A DNA stretch of 64,000 bases from Comamonas sp. BIGb0152 (GCF_024809975.1 NZ_JANUDY010000004.1:186001-250000); one strand, 5' to 3'; counted from the stretch's first letter, positions 9,149-18,637 are shown. The notes: a model not told the origin generated them from the letters alone. Translations and numbers: made by a program.

Positions 9149-9385
9149 ATGGAAGAGCCGCTGATTCTGATTGGGTCTGCGATAGCTTTGACGGTGCCGT
9201 TGGGAGAACTTATACGGCTATCGTTAGTGGACAAAACTCCCGACGCGCCGCACGTTGGCGTACGGTATGGGAACGGTGCAACAACGCCGCAGCCGATGAT
9301 TGGTCAGCAGGCTCATCGTCCTACGCCGCCGGAAGGCGTCAAAAAATCTTCTCGAAGAAGAAACGCGTTGGATGAACCCGATTGA
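9149..9385 (+). CDS. Possible small membrane protein, low confidence
   Basis: 78 codons from ATG 9149, with GAGG a few bases upstream. Residues 5-30 (LILIGSAIALTVPLGELIRL) form one hydrophobic segment followed by a charged tail. The last 73 bases overlap the 3' end of the minus-strand ATPase gene, convergently. No family recognised. It could be a chance frame, although the N-terminal segment reads like a real transmembrane helix. Confidence 0.35.
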   Translation: MEEPLILIGSAIALTVPLGELIRLSLVDKTPDAPHVGVRYGNGATTPQPMIGQQAHRPTPPEGVKKSSRRRNALDEPD

Positions 9386-12300
9386 ACGAGAGCATCTAGC
9401 AGCGCGAGGGTCGACGCGCGCAGCGTCGCCGTCTGCAATCCTGGCAAGTCCTCGAACATCAAGCGAGACATGAGTTGGTCCATCGCAGTCCTCGCCGAAT
9501 TCGACCTTCTGAGTGCATCTTCGAGCCTGTCACCCATGCGCGACTGAATGATCTTCACCGCGGCTGGCAAAGACGAATTTCCAATCGAGAGCAGGTAATC
9601 ACCGTAAGCCTCAAGGGCAAGACTGCTGACAGGCAAAGCCTCGAAGAGGGCATCGACACGTTGGCTCGCCGCTCCGAGCAATCTCCACTCCCGAACACCC
9701 GCCTTCCACCCCTTGCTGAGCAACAACGACCGGATCAAAGAACCACCCCACGACCGGTCGTCGCGAAGTTCCGCAAACCACTTAGCCTTTTGCGCTTCTG
9801 CAGAAATCAGTGTCCAGAGCGTCCAAAAGGTCGTTCCGTTCCCACGGGCATCCGCCGCCCGTATCAAGTCGTCGAGCAACTTGGCGAATTCGTTGGGCTC
9901 TCCGGCGATTTGGGGCAGCACGCGTTGCAGCAGAGCGGCCCCAACGGACGCCTCCGACTCAATCAAGAAGTCCGCGAAGGCCCTCTGCGCGGCGATGTGC
10001 AGTTCAAAGTTTTTGTCGCGGCCTTCATCCATCCGATTCCACCACCACTTGAACTGATCGCCGATCCACTCAAAGAGCTTAAGGGCATGCGGACTCCCGG
10101 TTCGGGAGCGGAAGACAGGCAAGAGGTAGAGAGCGAGGGTATGGTCGTGCCGCAGCAATTGCGGATCAAGCAGCGGCGGCGCGCAACCCCACATCGATCT
10201 GTCAGTGGCGGAAAATCGGGCCTGACGCTGGTGTCGCAACTCGGACGCGGACGGATGTTGATTCCATGGATGTTCTTCCAGCTCGGCATCCTGATCGCAA
10301 GTCGTACGCGCGGCGGCAACCAGTATGTGTAAAGCGAAGTTCAACAGAGACGGAGCATCCCATAGACTCTGATGCGCCAAACTCTGGGCGGCGGCTTGCT
10401 GCACATGTCTGTTCCAGTGGGTCAAAGAAACTTCGAGCAGCCGCTCGGCGTCGGCTTGGCTCACCAGCGGCGCAAGAGCGCCGATCGCTGCCGCGCACTC
10501 CATCTTCCCGTCGACGGGAATGCTGCCTCCGAAGACGTCTTCGGACGGGATCTCACCAAGGCAACCCACAATGGTTTCGAGGCACCACTGCCGATCCACA
10601 GGGTCCAGGACGGCCCAGCGATCTCGCGCAATCACCGCCGCAACCATCACGCCTCCTCCATCGAGGATGTCGCGGGTGCCACGAACTGCGATCTGGCCCT
10701 CCACCTCTTTCGCCAACGCCAATTTGTCACGCCACGACTCATCGCCAGCAGCGACTCCATCGTCTTTGTGCTTGTGAGCCCAGTTTTGAAGTTCGATGCC
10801 CTTCATGAACTCGACTTGGTCGGCCTGCGAATCTCGCACCATGGCTTGGACATCTGATGGAAGCTCACCCATTGTGAATTCGACCTGGTCGCCGAAATCT
10901 CTGCGATCGTATGTTCTAAGATCCATTCGCCGCAGCGCCAACATCGACTGCGATTGTTCTGTGGTCCGATCTTGCTCGGGTGGCAACGTAGCGAGATAGC
11001 GGTCCAGCAACGCTTCCACCGACGCTCGCTGCGGGCCGAGCTGGAGCTGAATGGCAAGGTCTTCGAGATGAGTTTTTCGATGCGGAAGCACGTTCGAGTC
11101 AAACCGCTCGCGCTGGAAAATTTGAGAGAAGACGTCAAAGCCACCGGGAGCAAGCACGGTCTTGTCCGTCATCATGCGCGCCAAATCAATTCGGATTAGC
11201 TCGGTGGATCCGAGCATACTTACGCAGCAATCGCCGGCTAGGCCCGGGTGCGCTAGGCAGGCGCTGGCCACGACCCCCAACGACGCTGCGTTGTTCGAGT
11301 TGTCCAAGATGTATTTCAGAAAACTCTGGAATACATCGGACGTTTCCGCGACCTCCGCGGTGTCGAGAAGCCATGCTTCAAGGGCCATCAGGGCGCACTC
11401 CATCACGGCGGGCATGACGTGGGTTCCTCGATACGTCTGCCAGAGTCGTTGATTTTCTAGGATGGACCGCGCCCTGCCGTCAGATAGCGTCAGCTCGATC
11501 TCGTTCGGTGGCTCGATCAGCCGCCGCTGCTGCGAGTTCGCCTTGTAGTTGGAGCAGCATTGATTGATGAAATTGACGACGAACCGCATGCCCTCGAAAG
11601 GATGGGCGCGCAACAAGAACAATATCGGCCCTTGCATCGACGACCGAGGGAAGAAGCGCTGCTCGTAACTGTGCGTCAGCCCAAACACCGCCTCCAATTC
11701 ACGCGAGGAATTCCACCGATCGTCCTCATCACTGGCGAACCACCGCCCCAAGCAGACCGCTTGAAGCTCACAGGGGAATGCGCGGGCAAAGGCAATGGCC
11801 TTGAAGGGCTCGAAAGTGAGCTTGGCGAAGTGCCTGGCATCTTCGTCGTGACGGATCGACCCGGGCGCGGATGCCCTGCTAGCAATGTTCTTGAAGAGCG
11901 CCTCGTTCGCGCGGGGCGCCTTCATCAGGATTTCGACGAGTCGCTCTCTGGGAACCACTCGTCCGGGCGCGTCCGTCGGGAGCGCAAGGAACTTTTCGAT
12001 AAGAGAGCCCACGCTGGCGGCTCCTTCGGGTAGCTGTTCGCTGCCAGAAATGTTTTCGGACCAATCCTCCATGAAGGCGACGAGCAGGGTATCCATTCGC
12101 CTGGGCACAGCCTCCCAGTTCTCGTCCATGAACGCGAGCAGTATCGGCCAAGCGTTCCCCGTCGGAACCTGCCAACGAAGCCAAACATGAACCCCCTGCA
12201 CTTTGGGCGAAACGGTCTTGCAGCCGACGCGTACCAGGTGAAGCACTCGTTGGAGCAACGCGCCTTCATCAGCAAGCAGCTTGCCGGCGAAGGTAGTCAT

Positions 12301-13449
12301 GAACGAGCCCGCTGCGCTCGACTGAAAAACAGCGAGCCAGGTGTCATCAATGAAATGGGGCGGGAGCGACTTCTCGGAGCTCACCGCGGAGATGAACTGG
12401 CCCACTACCTTCCTGTCGACGTCGAGTTGCTCTGTTAGCCACTTGCGATAGGCGCGCCGCAACGCGGGATGGCCCCCAACTTCCCCAGCCATCGCTGTCG
12501 AGCTGCCGGAGTGCGCTTCAAATCGGCGCATGAACCACTCTACGAGCCCCCAGTCCTCGAAAACGTCGTGAGCGGCCGCGACCCGATGAAACTCATCCTT
12601 TGCCACGAGATTGGCGTTTCCAAGCCGTTGCAGAGCGCCGTCGACGTCAGCAACTTCAACGTATGGGAGAAGCGCCCGCGCCCTCGCAATGCAGACGTCA
12701 AAGAAGACCTTTTCGCGCTTGGACGGCATGCCGTCCGCGACATAGGCGTCGTCGCGAACAAGCTCGCTCCACATCCTGCGCCGCAACGCGCGCTCGGTTT
12801 GTGGAATGGATTCGTCCTGCGCGAGGCGCAGTTGGGATGCGCGCGTAAGAAGAAATGGATTCCTGAGGATCGACCTCAGACTCTGATTCGCGAGCAAAGG
12901 TTGCAAAGTCGGCACCGCGGCTTCGGCCTGCGAAAGCTCCGCGTCGGAAAGGCCGTCGACAAAGATTTTCGCGAAGGTTATATTGCTCGTCGCCAGTAAA
13001 CAGCGCTCAACGACCTCCGTGTAGTAGTCGCGACACGTGATTACAAGCGAGATTGAGTTGTCGTCCTTGACACCCAGCAACAAGTCTTTGAACGCTGCTC
13101 GTTCGCTCGCCTCAAGTAATCGTTCGAGACCATCGACAAAGAACGTCTTACGGTGGAGTGGCATCAACCCCTCCAATTCTTTCCACGTGAGATTGAGGCT
13201 CGCATTGGTCAAGACCTGATCGATGTGCGCGGCTTTGAACTCCTCAGCGGAAAAGGCGAAATTCGTCTCAGCGCTCGCCGCGCCCGACATGTAGGTCATT
13301 CCCAACACGGACTTGCCGCTGCCGGCAGGACCAACCACTAGCACCACCTGTTGCTGGGCTACCGCGGCCTCTAGCTGGGCGCGCAGCTCGGGTCGTTCAA
13401 TACTATCCCCTGCGGGCCGGCCGCCGCGAGACGCCGCAACGTTGTCGCG
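9313..13449 (-). CDS. STAND/NACHT-like ATPase with long helical C-terminus (C-terminal part of frameshifted gene)
   Basis: About 1379 residues from the point where homologous-looking sequence takes over near 13449. Walker A is GPAGSGKSVL near 13320; Walker B-like KTFFVDGLERLL and the following ITCRDYY follow the pattern of STAND NTPases. The remaining about 1000 residues are helical, resembling TPR/ARM-type sensor repeats. There is no credible start codon or ribosome site for this frame before the Walker A motif, and the open stretch 13450-13737 in this frame has no family character. I therefore treat it as the second half of one gene with the fragment at 13371-14279. Size and order (nuclease, STAND, helical repeats) resemble Avs-type antiphage sensors, but membership in a named Avs class is not established. 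Confidence 0.75.
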   Translation of the reverse strand, partial: RDNVAASRGGRPAGDSIERPELRAQLEAAVAQQQVVLVVGPAGSGKSVLGMTYMSGAASAETNFAFSAEEFKAAHIDQVLTNASLNLTWKELEGLMPLHRKTFFVDGLERLLEASERAAFKDLLLGVKDDNSISLVITCRDYYTEVVERCLLATSNITFAKIFVDGLSDAELSQAEAAVPTLQPLLANQSLRSILRNPFLLTRASQLRLAQDESIPQTERALRRRMWSELVRDDAYVADGMPSKREKVFFDVCIARARALLPYVEVADVDGALQRLGNANLVAKDEFHRVAAAHDVFEDWGLVEWFMRRFEAHSGSSTAMAGEVGGHPALRRAYRKWLTEQLDVDRKVVGQFISAVSSEKSLPPHFIDDTWLAVFQSSAAGSFMTTFAGKLLADEGALLQRVLHLVRVGCKTVSPKVQGVHVWLRWQVPTGNAWPILLAFMDENWEAVPRRMDTLLVAFMEDWSENISGSEQLPEGAASVGSLIEKFLALPTDAPGRVVPRERLVEILMKAPRANEALFKNIASRASAPGSIRHDEDARHFAKLTFEPFKAIAFARAFPCELQAVCLGRWFASDEDDRWNSSRELEAVFGLTHSYEQRFFPRSSMQGPILFLLRAHPFEGMRFVVNFINQCCSNYKANSQQRRLIEPPNEIELTLSDGRARSILENQRLWQTYRGTHVMPAVMECALMALEAWLLDTAEVAETSDVFQSFLKYILDNSNNAASLGVVASACLAHPGLAGDCCVSMLGSTELIRIDLARMMTDKTVLAPGGFDVFSQIFQRERFDSNVLPHRKTHLEDLAIQLQLGPQRASVEALLDRYLATLPPEQDRTTEQSQSMLALRRMDLRTYDRRDFGDQVEFTMGELPSDVQAMVRDSQADQVEFMKGIELQNWAHKHKDDGVAAGDESWRDKLALAKEVEGQIAVRGTRDILDGGGVMVAAVIARDRWAVLDPVDRQWCLETIVGCLGEIPSEDVFGGSIPVDGKMECAAAIGALAPLVSQADAERLLEVSLTHWNRHVQQAAAQSLAHQSLWDAPSLLNFALHILVAAARTTCDQDAELEEHPWNQHPSASELRHQRQARFSATDRSMWGCAPPLLDPQLLRHDHTLALYLLPVFRSRTGSPHALKLFEWIGDQFKWWWNRMDEGRDKNFELHIAAQRAFADFLIESEASVGAALLQRVLPQIAGEPNEFAKLLDDLIRAADARGNGTTFWTLWTLISAEAQKAKWFAELRDDRSWGGSLIRSLLLSKGWKAGVREWRLLGAASQRVDALFEALPVSSLALEAYGDYLLSIGNSSLPAAVKIIQSRMGDRLEDALRRSNSARTAMDQLMSRLMFEDLPGLQTATLRASTLALLDALVQSGSSNAFLLREDFLTPSGGVGR

Positions 13450-14279
13450 GAGTGCTGTCGAAGTCTGGACAATTCGCCATGCTTGGAGGACGGAACTTGG
13501 CTGTGCCTGGCCTTGGCGCGCTCCGGCAGTGAAGCGTAGTCGACGCTGCGGCCCTCCGCAGCAGCCAACCCAGCAAAGTCGATCAATTCGCTCCAACTGC
13601 TCGATGCTGCGTCGGCTTCCGCGCCAGCAGCCCGCAGCGAGGCGAGGAGCGACAAGATCGCGGCAGCGTCCTTTGCCGCTGCATCTTGAAAATCGAAGCT
13701 GATAACGTGGAAGGCTTGCAAGAACCTCCATACACACTCATCGGCCACCGGTGAACCGTTCACCTGATCGATGATTGCTTTGATCGTCTCGTAGTCGGCC
13801 TTGGCTTGCTTGTTCAAGGTTCCCTGGCCTTGGCGGCGCGCCAAGAAGTCGGCCGCGTCGCCTGCGGCTCTGGCTTGACCAATCAGCCAGCGTACGTCGT
13901 GCTGAATCCGATTCGTGCCCAGGAAGGTGATCAATACGATCGCGTCGCGGCCCTGCTGGAACAATATCGCGTTATTGAAATCCGCCCAAGCGGCCGCCAG
14001 CGTCTCCCTGCATTCCTCGTCGCCGAGGCTGAGCGTGAAGGTTCGCTTGATCTGCGCGGCCACCTTGTGGGTTTGGCCAGCTTCCACCTGCGCCTCCACT
14101 ACCAAGTCGTCGATGCGCCAACCGAGTCGACGAGCCTGGAAGTGCACCCGTTGCGGGGCCGCGTCGGAGAAGATAGGCATGAACGACTTCGTGAGCAGCA
14201 GGCCCAGAAAATAGGCGCCAACCCGCCGCTCGAAGTCGCCTCCAGCTCCCCCCGTTGAGATCACGCTCGCCACGCTCAT
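13371..14279 (-). CDS. PD-(D/E)XK (Cap4/DUF4297-like) nuclease domain, N-terminal part of the frameshifted STAND protein
   Basis: 302 codons from the ATG at 14279, preceded by AGGGG. The first 80 residues carry E17 in GGDFERRVGAYF, D57-D58 in WRIDDLVVE and Q76-x-K78 in AAQIKRTF: the order E...D...QxK of Cap4/DUF4297-type double-strand DNA endonucleases. Residues to about 277 form a helical linker. The last 25 codons (after LRQHSATTL) are out of frame with the ATPase and end at a TAG at 13371. A one-base change near 13430-13520 would join the two parts into about 1655 residues. It could be a true mutation, a sequencing error or, less likely, recoding. Confidence 0.75.
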   Translation of the reverse strand: MSVASVISTGGAGGDFERRVGAYFLGLLLTKSFMPIFSDAAPQRVHFQARRLGWRIDDLVVEAQVEAGQTHKVAAQIKRTFTLSLGDEECRETLAAAWADFNNAILFQQGRDAIVLITFLGTNRIQHDVRWLIGQARAAGDAADFLARRQGQGTLNKQAKADYETIKAIIDQVNGSPVADECVWRFLQAFHVISFDFQDAAAKDAAAILSLLASLRAAGAEADAASSSWSELIDFAGLAAAEGRSVDYASLPERAKARHSQVPSSKHGELSRLRQHSATTLRRLAAAGPQGIVLNDPSCAPS

Positions 14280-14727
14280 TTGGCCCCTTTTTTCCGCACG
14301 CGATAATCATCGATGTTCTCGTAGATTGGAAGCGAATGCAAGTCAAGGGTGCTTCGAAGTGCACCTTCAGAGAACTTATTTAGCTATAGCGCGTGGTGCG
14401 CATGAACCTCTCGCTGGATGGATTATGAAGATACGCCCTCTTGGTACCGCTGTTGACGAATGTCTATGCGAGTCCTGTCATGTTGCTGACGGCGCCCAGC
14501 GTCCGCTGTGAAGTAACGCGGTCCTCCATGGAGGGGCGTTTGAATTACGGCTACCAGCCTAAACAGCTATCAAAGCATGATCACTGCCAACCGGCACGTC
14601 GATACCTCCTGAAATGCATCGTCAACCCTTCTGTAGATCCCAGCTTCTGCCAACTCGAGCTCAAGAATTGCGGTTTACGATTCGTCATCTCTCACCACTC
14701 CCAATCCCCCACAACCCCAAAGCTTAT
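14280..14727. other. Intergenic, right part of accessory island
   Basis: No supported gene. Only short frames without ribosome sites. AT-richer than the siderophore operon to the right. It probably contains the promoter of the minus-strand STAND gene near 14280-14340. Confidence 0.5.
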
Positions 14728-14760
14728 TTGCGAATGATTCTCAATTGAGTGTATACTGCA
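14728..14760 (+). promoter_or_regulatory. Fur box and sigma-70 promoter of candidate small RNA
   Basis: TGCGAATGATTCTCA at 14729-14743 matches 11 of 14 half-site bases of the Fur consensus (7-1-7). It overlaps a -35-like TTGCGA (14728-14733) and is followed, with an 18-bp spacer, by TATACT at 14752-14757, a near-perfect -10. Predicted start of transcription is about 14764. The next ORF that could use it is absent; a terminator follows 40 bp later. Confidence 0.7.
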
Positions 14761-14763
14761 CCC

Positions 14764-14836
14764 ATGGCGTAGCAATTGCGGCTACTCCAAGGTTCATCGT
14801 GGGGCGACTTACCGGAACTGTCCGGAAGTCGTTTTT
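14764..14836 (+). ncRNA. Candidate Fur-regulated small RNA (about 73 nt)
   Basis: Between the promoter above and a strong Rho-independent terminator lie 73 nt without a coding frame. Near the 5' end GTAGC (14769-14773) and GCTAC (14781-14785) form a hairpin with a 7-nt loop. A 19-nt single-stranded stretch follows, then the terminator stem cgactt-a-ccgga / tccggaagtcg with a 4-nt loop (14805-14831) and TTTTT. This architecture (5' hairpin, open seed, terminator, Fur control) is that of iron-sparing RNAs such as RyhB, PrrF or NrrF, which repress iron-using proteins when iron is low. No sequence relation to those RNAs is claimed. Antisense targets were not searched. Confidence 0.65.
14805..14836 (+). 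terminator. Rho-independent terminator of the candidate small RNA
   Basis: Eleven-pair stem (left arm 14805-14816 with one bulged A, loop ACTG, right arm 14821-14831) followed directly by five Ts. Confidence 0.85.
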
Positions 14837-15097
14837 GCCAGCCAATGGTTCACACTAGCCACGCATTTTTTTGCGATGAACACTGGCTTCGATAGCTCCA
14901 TTGCAGCGCAGCGATCCAGTCTCTGACAGCGCCTTTGCTCTCTGCCCTGCCAATGGTTGGCAAGACAGAACCAGCAGGCCTTCTGTCCACCCTCCCCTGA
15001 TCTCTCTATCTACACACATGCCAAGGGCATGTTTTTTTGCGTCCGCACAGTGCCTCGCATGGACTGCATCTGCGCGCTTCAGAGCATGCCAACCCAA

Positions 15098-15144
15098 CAA
15101 AAAAGCCCAGATCACCCCTGCCAACGGCAGCAGCAATCTGGGCT
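15098..15144 (-). terminator. Terminator of the siderophore operon
   Basis: On the minus strand, AGCCCAGAT (15144-15136) pairs with ATCTGGGCT (15112-15104) and runs into six Ts. It lies 56 bp after the stop of the TonB receptor gene. Between it and the small-RNA terminator (14837-15097) no gene is seen. Confidence 0.85.
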
Positions 15145-15199
15145 ACTTACCACGCCCACCGCAGCGGCAAACGCTGCAGCAGGCTAGCTACTAACTTAA

Positions 15200-17464
15200 T
15201 TAAAAATCCACCGACGCCGACAGCGCAAACGTACGCGGCGCGCCCAGCGCCAGGCTGGACAACTGGGGCATGCCCCAGTACGACTTGTTGGTCGCATTCA
15301 GAACAGACGCGCGCAGAGTAACGGGCTTGTCGGCCACCTTGGTGCTGTAGCGGGCGCCCAGGTCGTAGGTGGTGCGGCCGGCGGCCCAAAGGCTGTTGTC
15401 GGCACTGATGTACTGGCGGGATACGGCGGTGCCGTTGGCGCTAAGGGCCAGGCCTTGCACGCCGGGGACATCCCACTCGACGCCCAGCTTGCCTTGCCAC
15501 TTGGGGGTGCCGGTGGCGAGCTTGCCTTCGTTCAGGCCGCCAGCGGTTTGCGTCAGCTTCGGCGCAGTGTAGGCCACGCCGCCCATCAGGCGCAGGCCGT
15601 GCATGGCGGTGCCGAAAAAGCTCCACTCAATGCCTCGATTGCGCTGCTCGCCGCCGAACGAGTAAACGTTGGTCACAGGGTCGGTATAGCTGCTGGGCCG
15701 GGTGATTTCAAACAGGCTGACGGTGTGGGCGAAGTCGCCCAGGTCGAGTTTCAGACCCATTTCCTTTTGCTTGCTCTTGTAGGGGGCAAACACTTCGCCG
15801 GCGTTGGCGGCGGTCATCGGTGCGGTGGCGCCCTGGCTCAGGCCTTCGATGTAGTTGGCGTAGAGCGAGAGGTTGTCGCTGGCCTTGACCAGCAGCGCAG
15901 CGGCGGGCGAGGTGGCGCTTTCGTCATAGCGCGAGGTGCGCGCGCCCGAGGTGATGTTGTAGCTGTCGCTGACCACCTGCTGGCGGCGCACGCCCAGGGT
16001 CAGCTGCACGCGGTCTTGCGCCATCGACAAGGTATCGGCCACACCATAGCTGGCCAGGCGCACCTCGGTGTGCGAGATGTGGGGCGCGACAAAATCGGCA
16101 GCCGGGCCCCATACCGGGTTGTAGATATTGGTGGTCCAGTCGGCGCCGGGCACGCTGCGGCGGCCGTAGTCGTTTTGCTTGTGCGCGTAGTGCGTGGCGT
16201 TGACGGCCCACTGGTGGCCGAGCGGGCCGGTTTGGCTGCGGCCCTTGATGCCGACTTCGCCCGACTGCTTTTTCACATCAAAGGCCAGCTGGCCCATCGT
16301 TGTGCGATAGTCGCCTGCGGTGTTCAGCACCAGGGCCGACATCGTGCCGTTGTACTGGTAGTCGGTCTTGCTCATGCCAAAGGCGGCATAGGCCATGACC
16401 TGGTCGCTCAGGTCGTACTCGCCGCGCAGGATGGCGGCCTTGTCCTTGGTGCGCACGGTGGACCAATCGGGGTTCAGCAAGGTATCGCCCTTGGGCGCCT
16501 TGGGGATAGGCAAGCCGGGCGACAGGCTGATGCCCCGGTTGACGCCATTCACGCGGTCATCGCTGGCATACAAATCGGCCGACAGGCGGGCGCGGTCGCC
16601 GCGCCAATCCAGTGCCAGCGATCCCAGCTGCACTTTTTTCTGCTGGTCTTTGATGGAGCCATCGCCATCGCGGTACACGCCGTTAAAGCGCACACCCAGC
16701 TGCTGGCGGTCGCCAAAGCGGCGGCCCATATCCAGGTGGCCGCCCAACTGCGCATCGGACATATAGGTGGTGGTCAGGCGGGTGAGCGGATCGTTGCCGG
16801 CGCGCTTGGGCACCAGGTTGACGGCTCCCCCCACCGAGCCACCCGGCGGCATGCCGTTGAGCAGCGCCGATGGGCCCTTGAGCACTTCGATGCGCTCAAA
16901 CATCTCCGGCGAGGTGCGGTAGTACGGCGCCATGCCGTAGAGGCCGCCAAAGGTCATGTCGGTGGAGCTCGATGCGAAACCCCGGATTGAATAGTTCTCG
17001 GCCCAGGCGCCTGAGACGCCATTGCTGAACACCGTTGGGTCGGTGGCGGCAATCACATCGGTGATGTTCTGCGCCTGGCGGTCTTCGATGTACTTCTCGG
17101 TGTAGCCGATGGTGCTGAACGGCGTCTCCATAAAGTCTTTGTCGCCCAACAGGCCCACGCGGCCGCCGGTGGTGACCTGGCCGCCGGCATAGGGTGCCGC
17201 GACCTGGGCGGCTTTTTCTTGCACCGTTATCGGCGCCAGGGTGATGGCGTTGTCAGCCCCGGCGGGTGCCGGCTCTGCCGCGCTGCTGGTTTGCGCGTTG
17301 GCCAGGGGCGCTGCGACCAGCATGGCGCCTATCGTCAGGCCCAGCAGCACCTGGGGGCTGATGACGCTGCGACGCAGCACATAGGGCGCCGGTTGAGGAG
17401 TGGCGGGCGTGGCATTGCGCAAAGCGCTGGCGGCACGGCGGGTAGGTTGAAGGCGTTGAGACAT
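15200..17464 (-). CDS. TonB-dependent siderophore receptor (distal gene of siderophore operon)
   Basis: 754 residues from the ATG at 17464 (MSQRLQPTRR), with AAAGGA at good spacing; an upstream in-frame start at 17542 has none. A long N-region and signal segment (QVLLGLTIGAMLVAAPLANAQ) are followed by the plug domain: PFSTIGYTEKYIEDRQ, YSIRGFASSS, FERIEVLKGPSALLNG and GGSVGGAVNLVPKRA. The 22-strand barrel ends in the aromatic FALSASVDF. No STN signalling domain, so it is a transport-only receptor. It lies 160 bp after the binding-protein gene on the same strand. Substrate is unknown; receptors of this shape serve hydroxamate or mixed-type siderophores. Confidence 0.92.
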   Translation of the reverse strand: MSQRLQPTRRAASALRNATPATPQPAPYVLRRSVISPQVLLGLTIGAMLVAAPLANAQTSSAAEPAPAGADNAITLAPITVQEKAAQVAAPYAGGQVTTGGRVGLLGDKDFMETPFSTIGYTEKYIEDRQAQNITDVIAATDPTVFSNGVSGAWAENYSIRGFASSSTDMTFGGLYGMAPYYRTSPEMFERIEVLKGPSALLNGMPPGGSVGGAVNLVPKRAGNDPLTRLTTTYMSDAQLGGHLDMGRRFGDRQQLGVRFNGVYRDGDGSIKDQQKKVQLGSLALDWRGDRARLSADLYASDDRVNGVNRGISLSPGLPIPKAPKGDTLLNPDWSTVRTKDKAAILRGEYDLSDQVMAYAAFGMSKTDYQYNGTMSALVLNTAGDYRTTMGQLAFDVKKQSGEVGIKGRSQTGPLGHQWAVNATHYAHKQNDYGRRSVPGADWTTNIYNPVWGPAADFVAPHISHTEVRLASYGVADTLSMAQDRVQLTLGVRRQQVVSDSYNITSGARTSRYDESATSPAAALLVKASDNLSLYANYIEGLSQGATAPMTAANAGEVFAPYKSKQKEMGLKLDLGDFAHTVSLFEITRPSSYTDPVTNVYSFGGEQRNRGIEWSFFGTAMHGLRLMGGVAYTAPKLTQTAGGLNEGKLATGTPKWQGKLGVEWDVPGVQGLALSANGTAVSRQYISADNSLWAAGRTTYDLGARYSTKVADKPVTLRASVLNATNKSYWGMPQLSSLALGAPRTFALSASVDF

Positions 17465-17623
17465 GCCTGGTTCCTTTGAAGGTGAAAAGCACTGAAAAGC
17501 AAGGGGCGGCCCCGGCAGGCGTTGGTGCGTGGAGCACGGCAAAGCCGCAGGGCCTTTGGCTGGGTCGGAACCTGGCTACAACGGGAGAGAAAAGAGAAGC
17601 TGGATGTGGTGGCTGGCCGGCAA

Positions 17624-18637
17624 TCAGCCCGGGTAGCCGCGCAGCACGTCGTCAATCAGCAGGCTGAGCGAGGTGGGGCTGGCCCCTGTCGTGTACCAGG
17701 CATCGGCATCGACAAAGACGACGCGGCCGCTCTTCCAAGCCTGGGTCTCGCGCAGCAAGGGGTTGGCCAGCTGCTCGGCAGTCATCACCGCGTGGCGCTC
17801 CATCACGGCAGTGCGGTCCACCACATAGAGGATGTCGGGGTTGGCCTGCTGGATGAACTCGCTGGAGATGGGCTGGCCGTGCAGACTGCCCTCGGCATCG
17901 GCGCTGGCGGGCTTGACGCCCAGATCGCTGAACACAAAGCCGTAGCGCGACTGCGGGCCAAAGGAGCTGAAGGCGCCGTTGTTGTGCAGGACGATCAAGG
18001 CCTTGTCGTTGCTGCCCGCAATGCGCTGGCGTGCCTGGGCCAGCTTGGCATCCAATGCGGCCACTTTTTGCGCGGCCAGCGCCTCTTTGTCAAAGATGCG
18101 GCCCAGGGTCAGCAGATGGTCTTTGACGACTGCGATGTGCTTGGCATGGCTGTCCTTGAAATCCACATCCAGGTGGAGGGTCGGCGCAATCTCGCTGAGC
18201 GCCTGGTAGTGGTTGGCTTGCAGGGGCGTGATCAGGATCAGGTCAGGCTTCAAAGCATGCACGCGCTCCAGGTTGGGCTGCACGATGGCGCCCAGGTCTT
18301 GCACCGCTGGGTCGGCCTGGTACTTGGCCAGAAAGTGCGGCACATAGTCTTTGACCATGCCGGCAATCGGCACGCCGAGCTGGTCGAGGAAATCGGCCTC
18401 GTTCATCTCCAGCGCGGCCACCCGCTGCGGGGTGCGGGTGATGACGGTGCTGCCCAGTTGGTGCTGCACGGTGATGGGGGCGGCGGCCGGTTGGCTTGCA
18501 GAGGCCGTGGTGGATGGCGCATCTGCAGCCGAAGTCGATGCGCGGTCGCAGCCGCTTAGCGCGATAGCGATGGTGGCTGCGGCGACGGCAGCGAAGGCGG
18601 GGAAAAAGGGCCGCCAAAGGGTGCTGGGGCGTTTCAT
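17624..18637 (-). CDS. Iron-siderophore ABC transporter, substrate-binding lipoprotein
   Basis: 337 residues from ATG 18637 (MKRPSTLWRP), downstream of AAGGG. The lipobox ALSGC gives an acylated Cys near residue 25. The mature part is a class III (FepB/CeuE/YclQ-like) periplasmic binding protein: RVAALEMNEADFLDQLGVP, KPDLILITPLQ and NPDILYVVDRTAV. It captures the ferric chelate delivered by the outer-membrane receptor and passes it to the FecCD permeases. It lies 12 bp behind the ATPase gene and so belongs to the operon. The related petrobactin/enterobactin uptake sets suggest a catecholate-like ligand, but the exact siderophore cannot be read from sequence. Confidence 0.9.
   Translation of the reverse strand: MKRPSTLWRPFFPAFAAVAAATIAIALSGCDRASTSAADAPSTTASASQPAAAPITVQHQLGSTVITRTPQRVAALEMNEADFLDQLGVPIAGMVKDYVPHFLAKYQADPAVQDLGAIVQPNLERVHALKPDLILITPLQANHYQALSEIAPTLHLDVDFKDSHAKHIAVVKDHLLTLGRIFDKEALAAQKVAALDAKLAQARQRIAGSNDKALIVLHNNGAFSSFGPQSRYGFVFSDLGVKPASADAEGSLHGQPISSEFIQQANPDILYVVDRTAVMERHAVMTAEQLANPLLRETQAWKSGRVVFVDADAWYTTGASPTSLSLLIDDVLRGYPG

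Noticed and set aside
13371..13737. Possible programmed frameshift in the STAND gene
   Set aside because: No slippery heptamer, internal Shine-Dalgarno or downstream pseudoknot was visible at the transition; an ordinary indel is simpler.
14855..15136. Minus-strand 93-codon frame between small RNA and siderophore operon
   Set aside because: It overlaps the operon terminator and has no ribosome site or motif.
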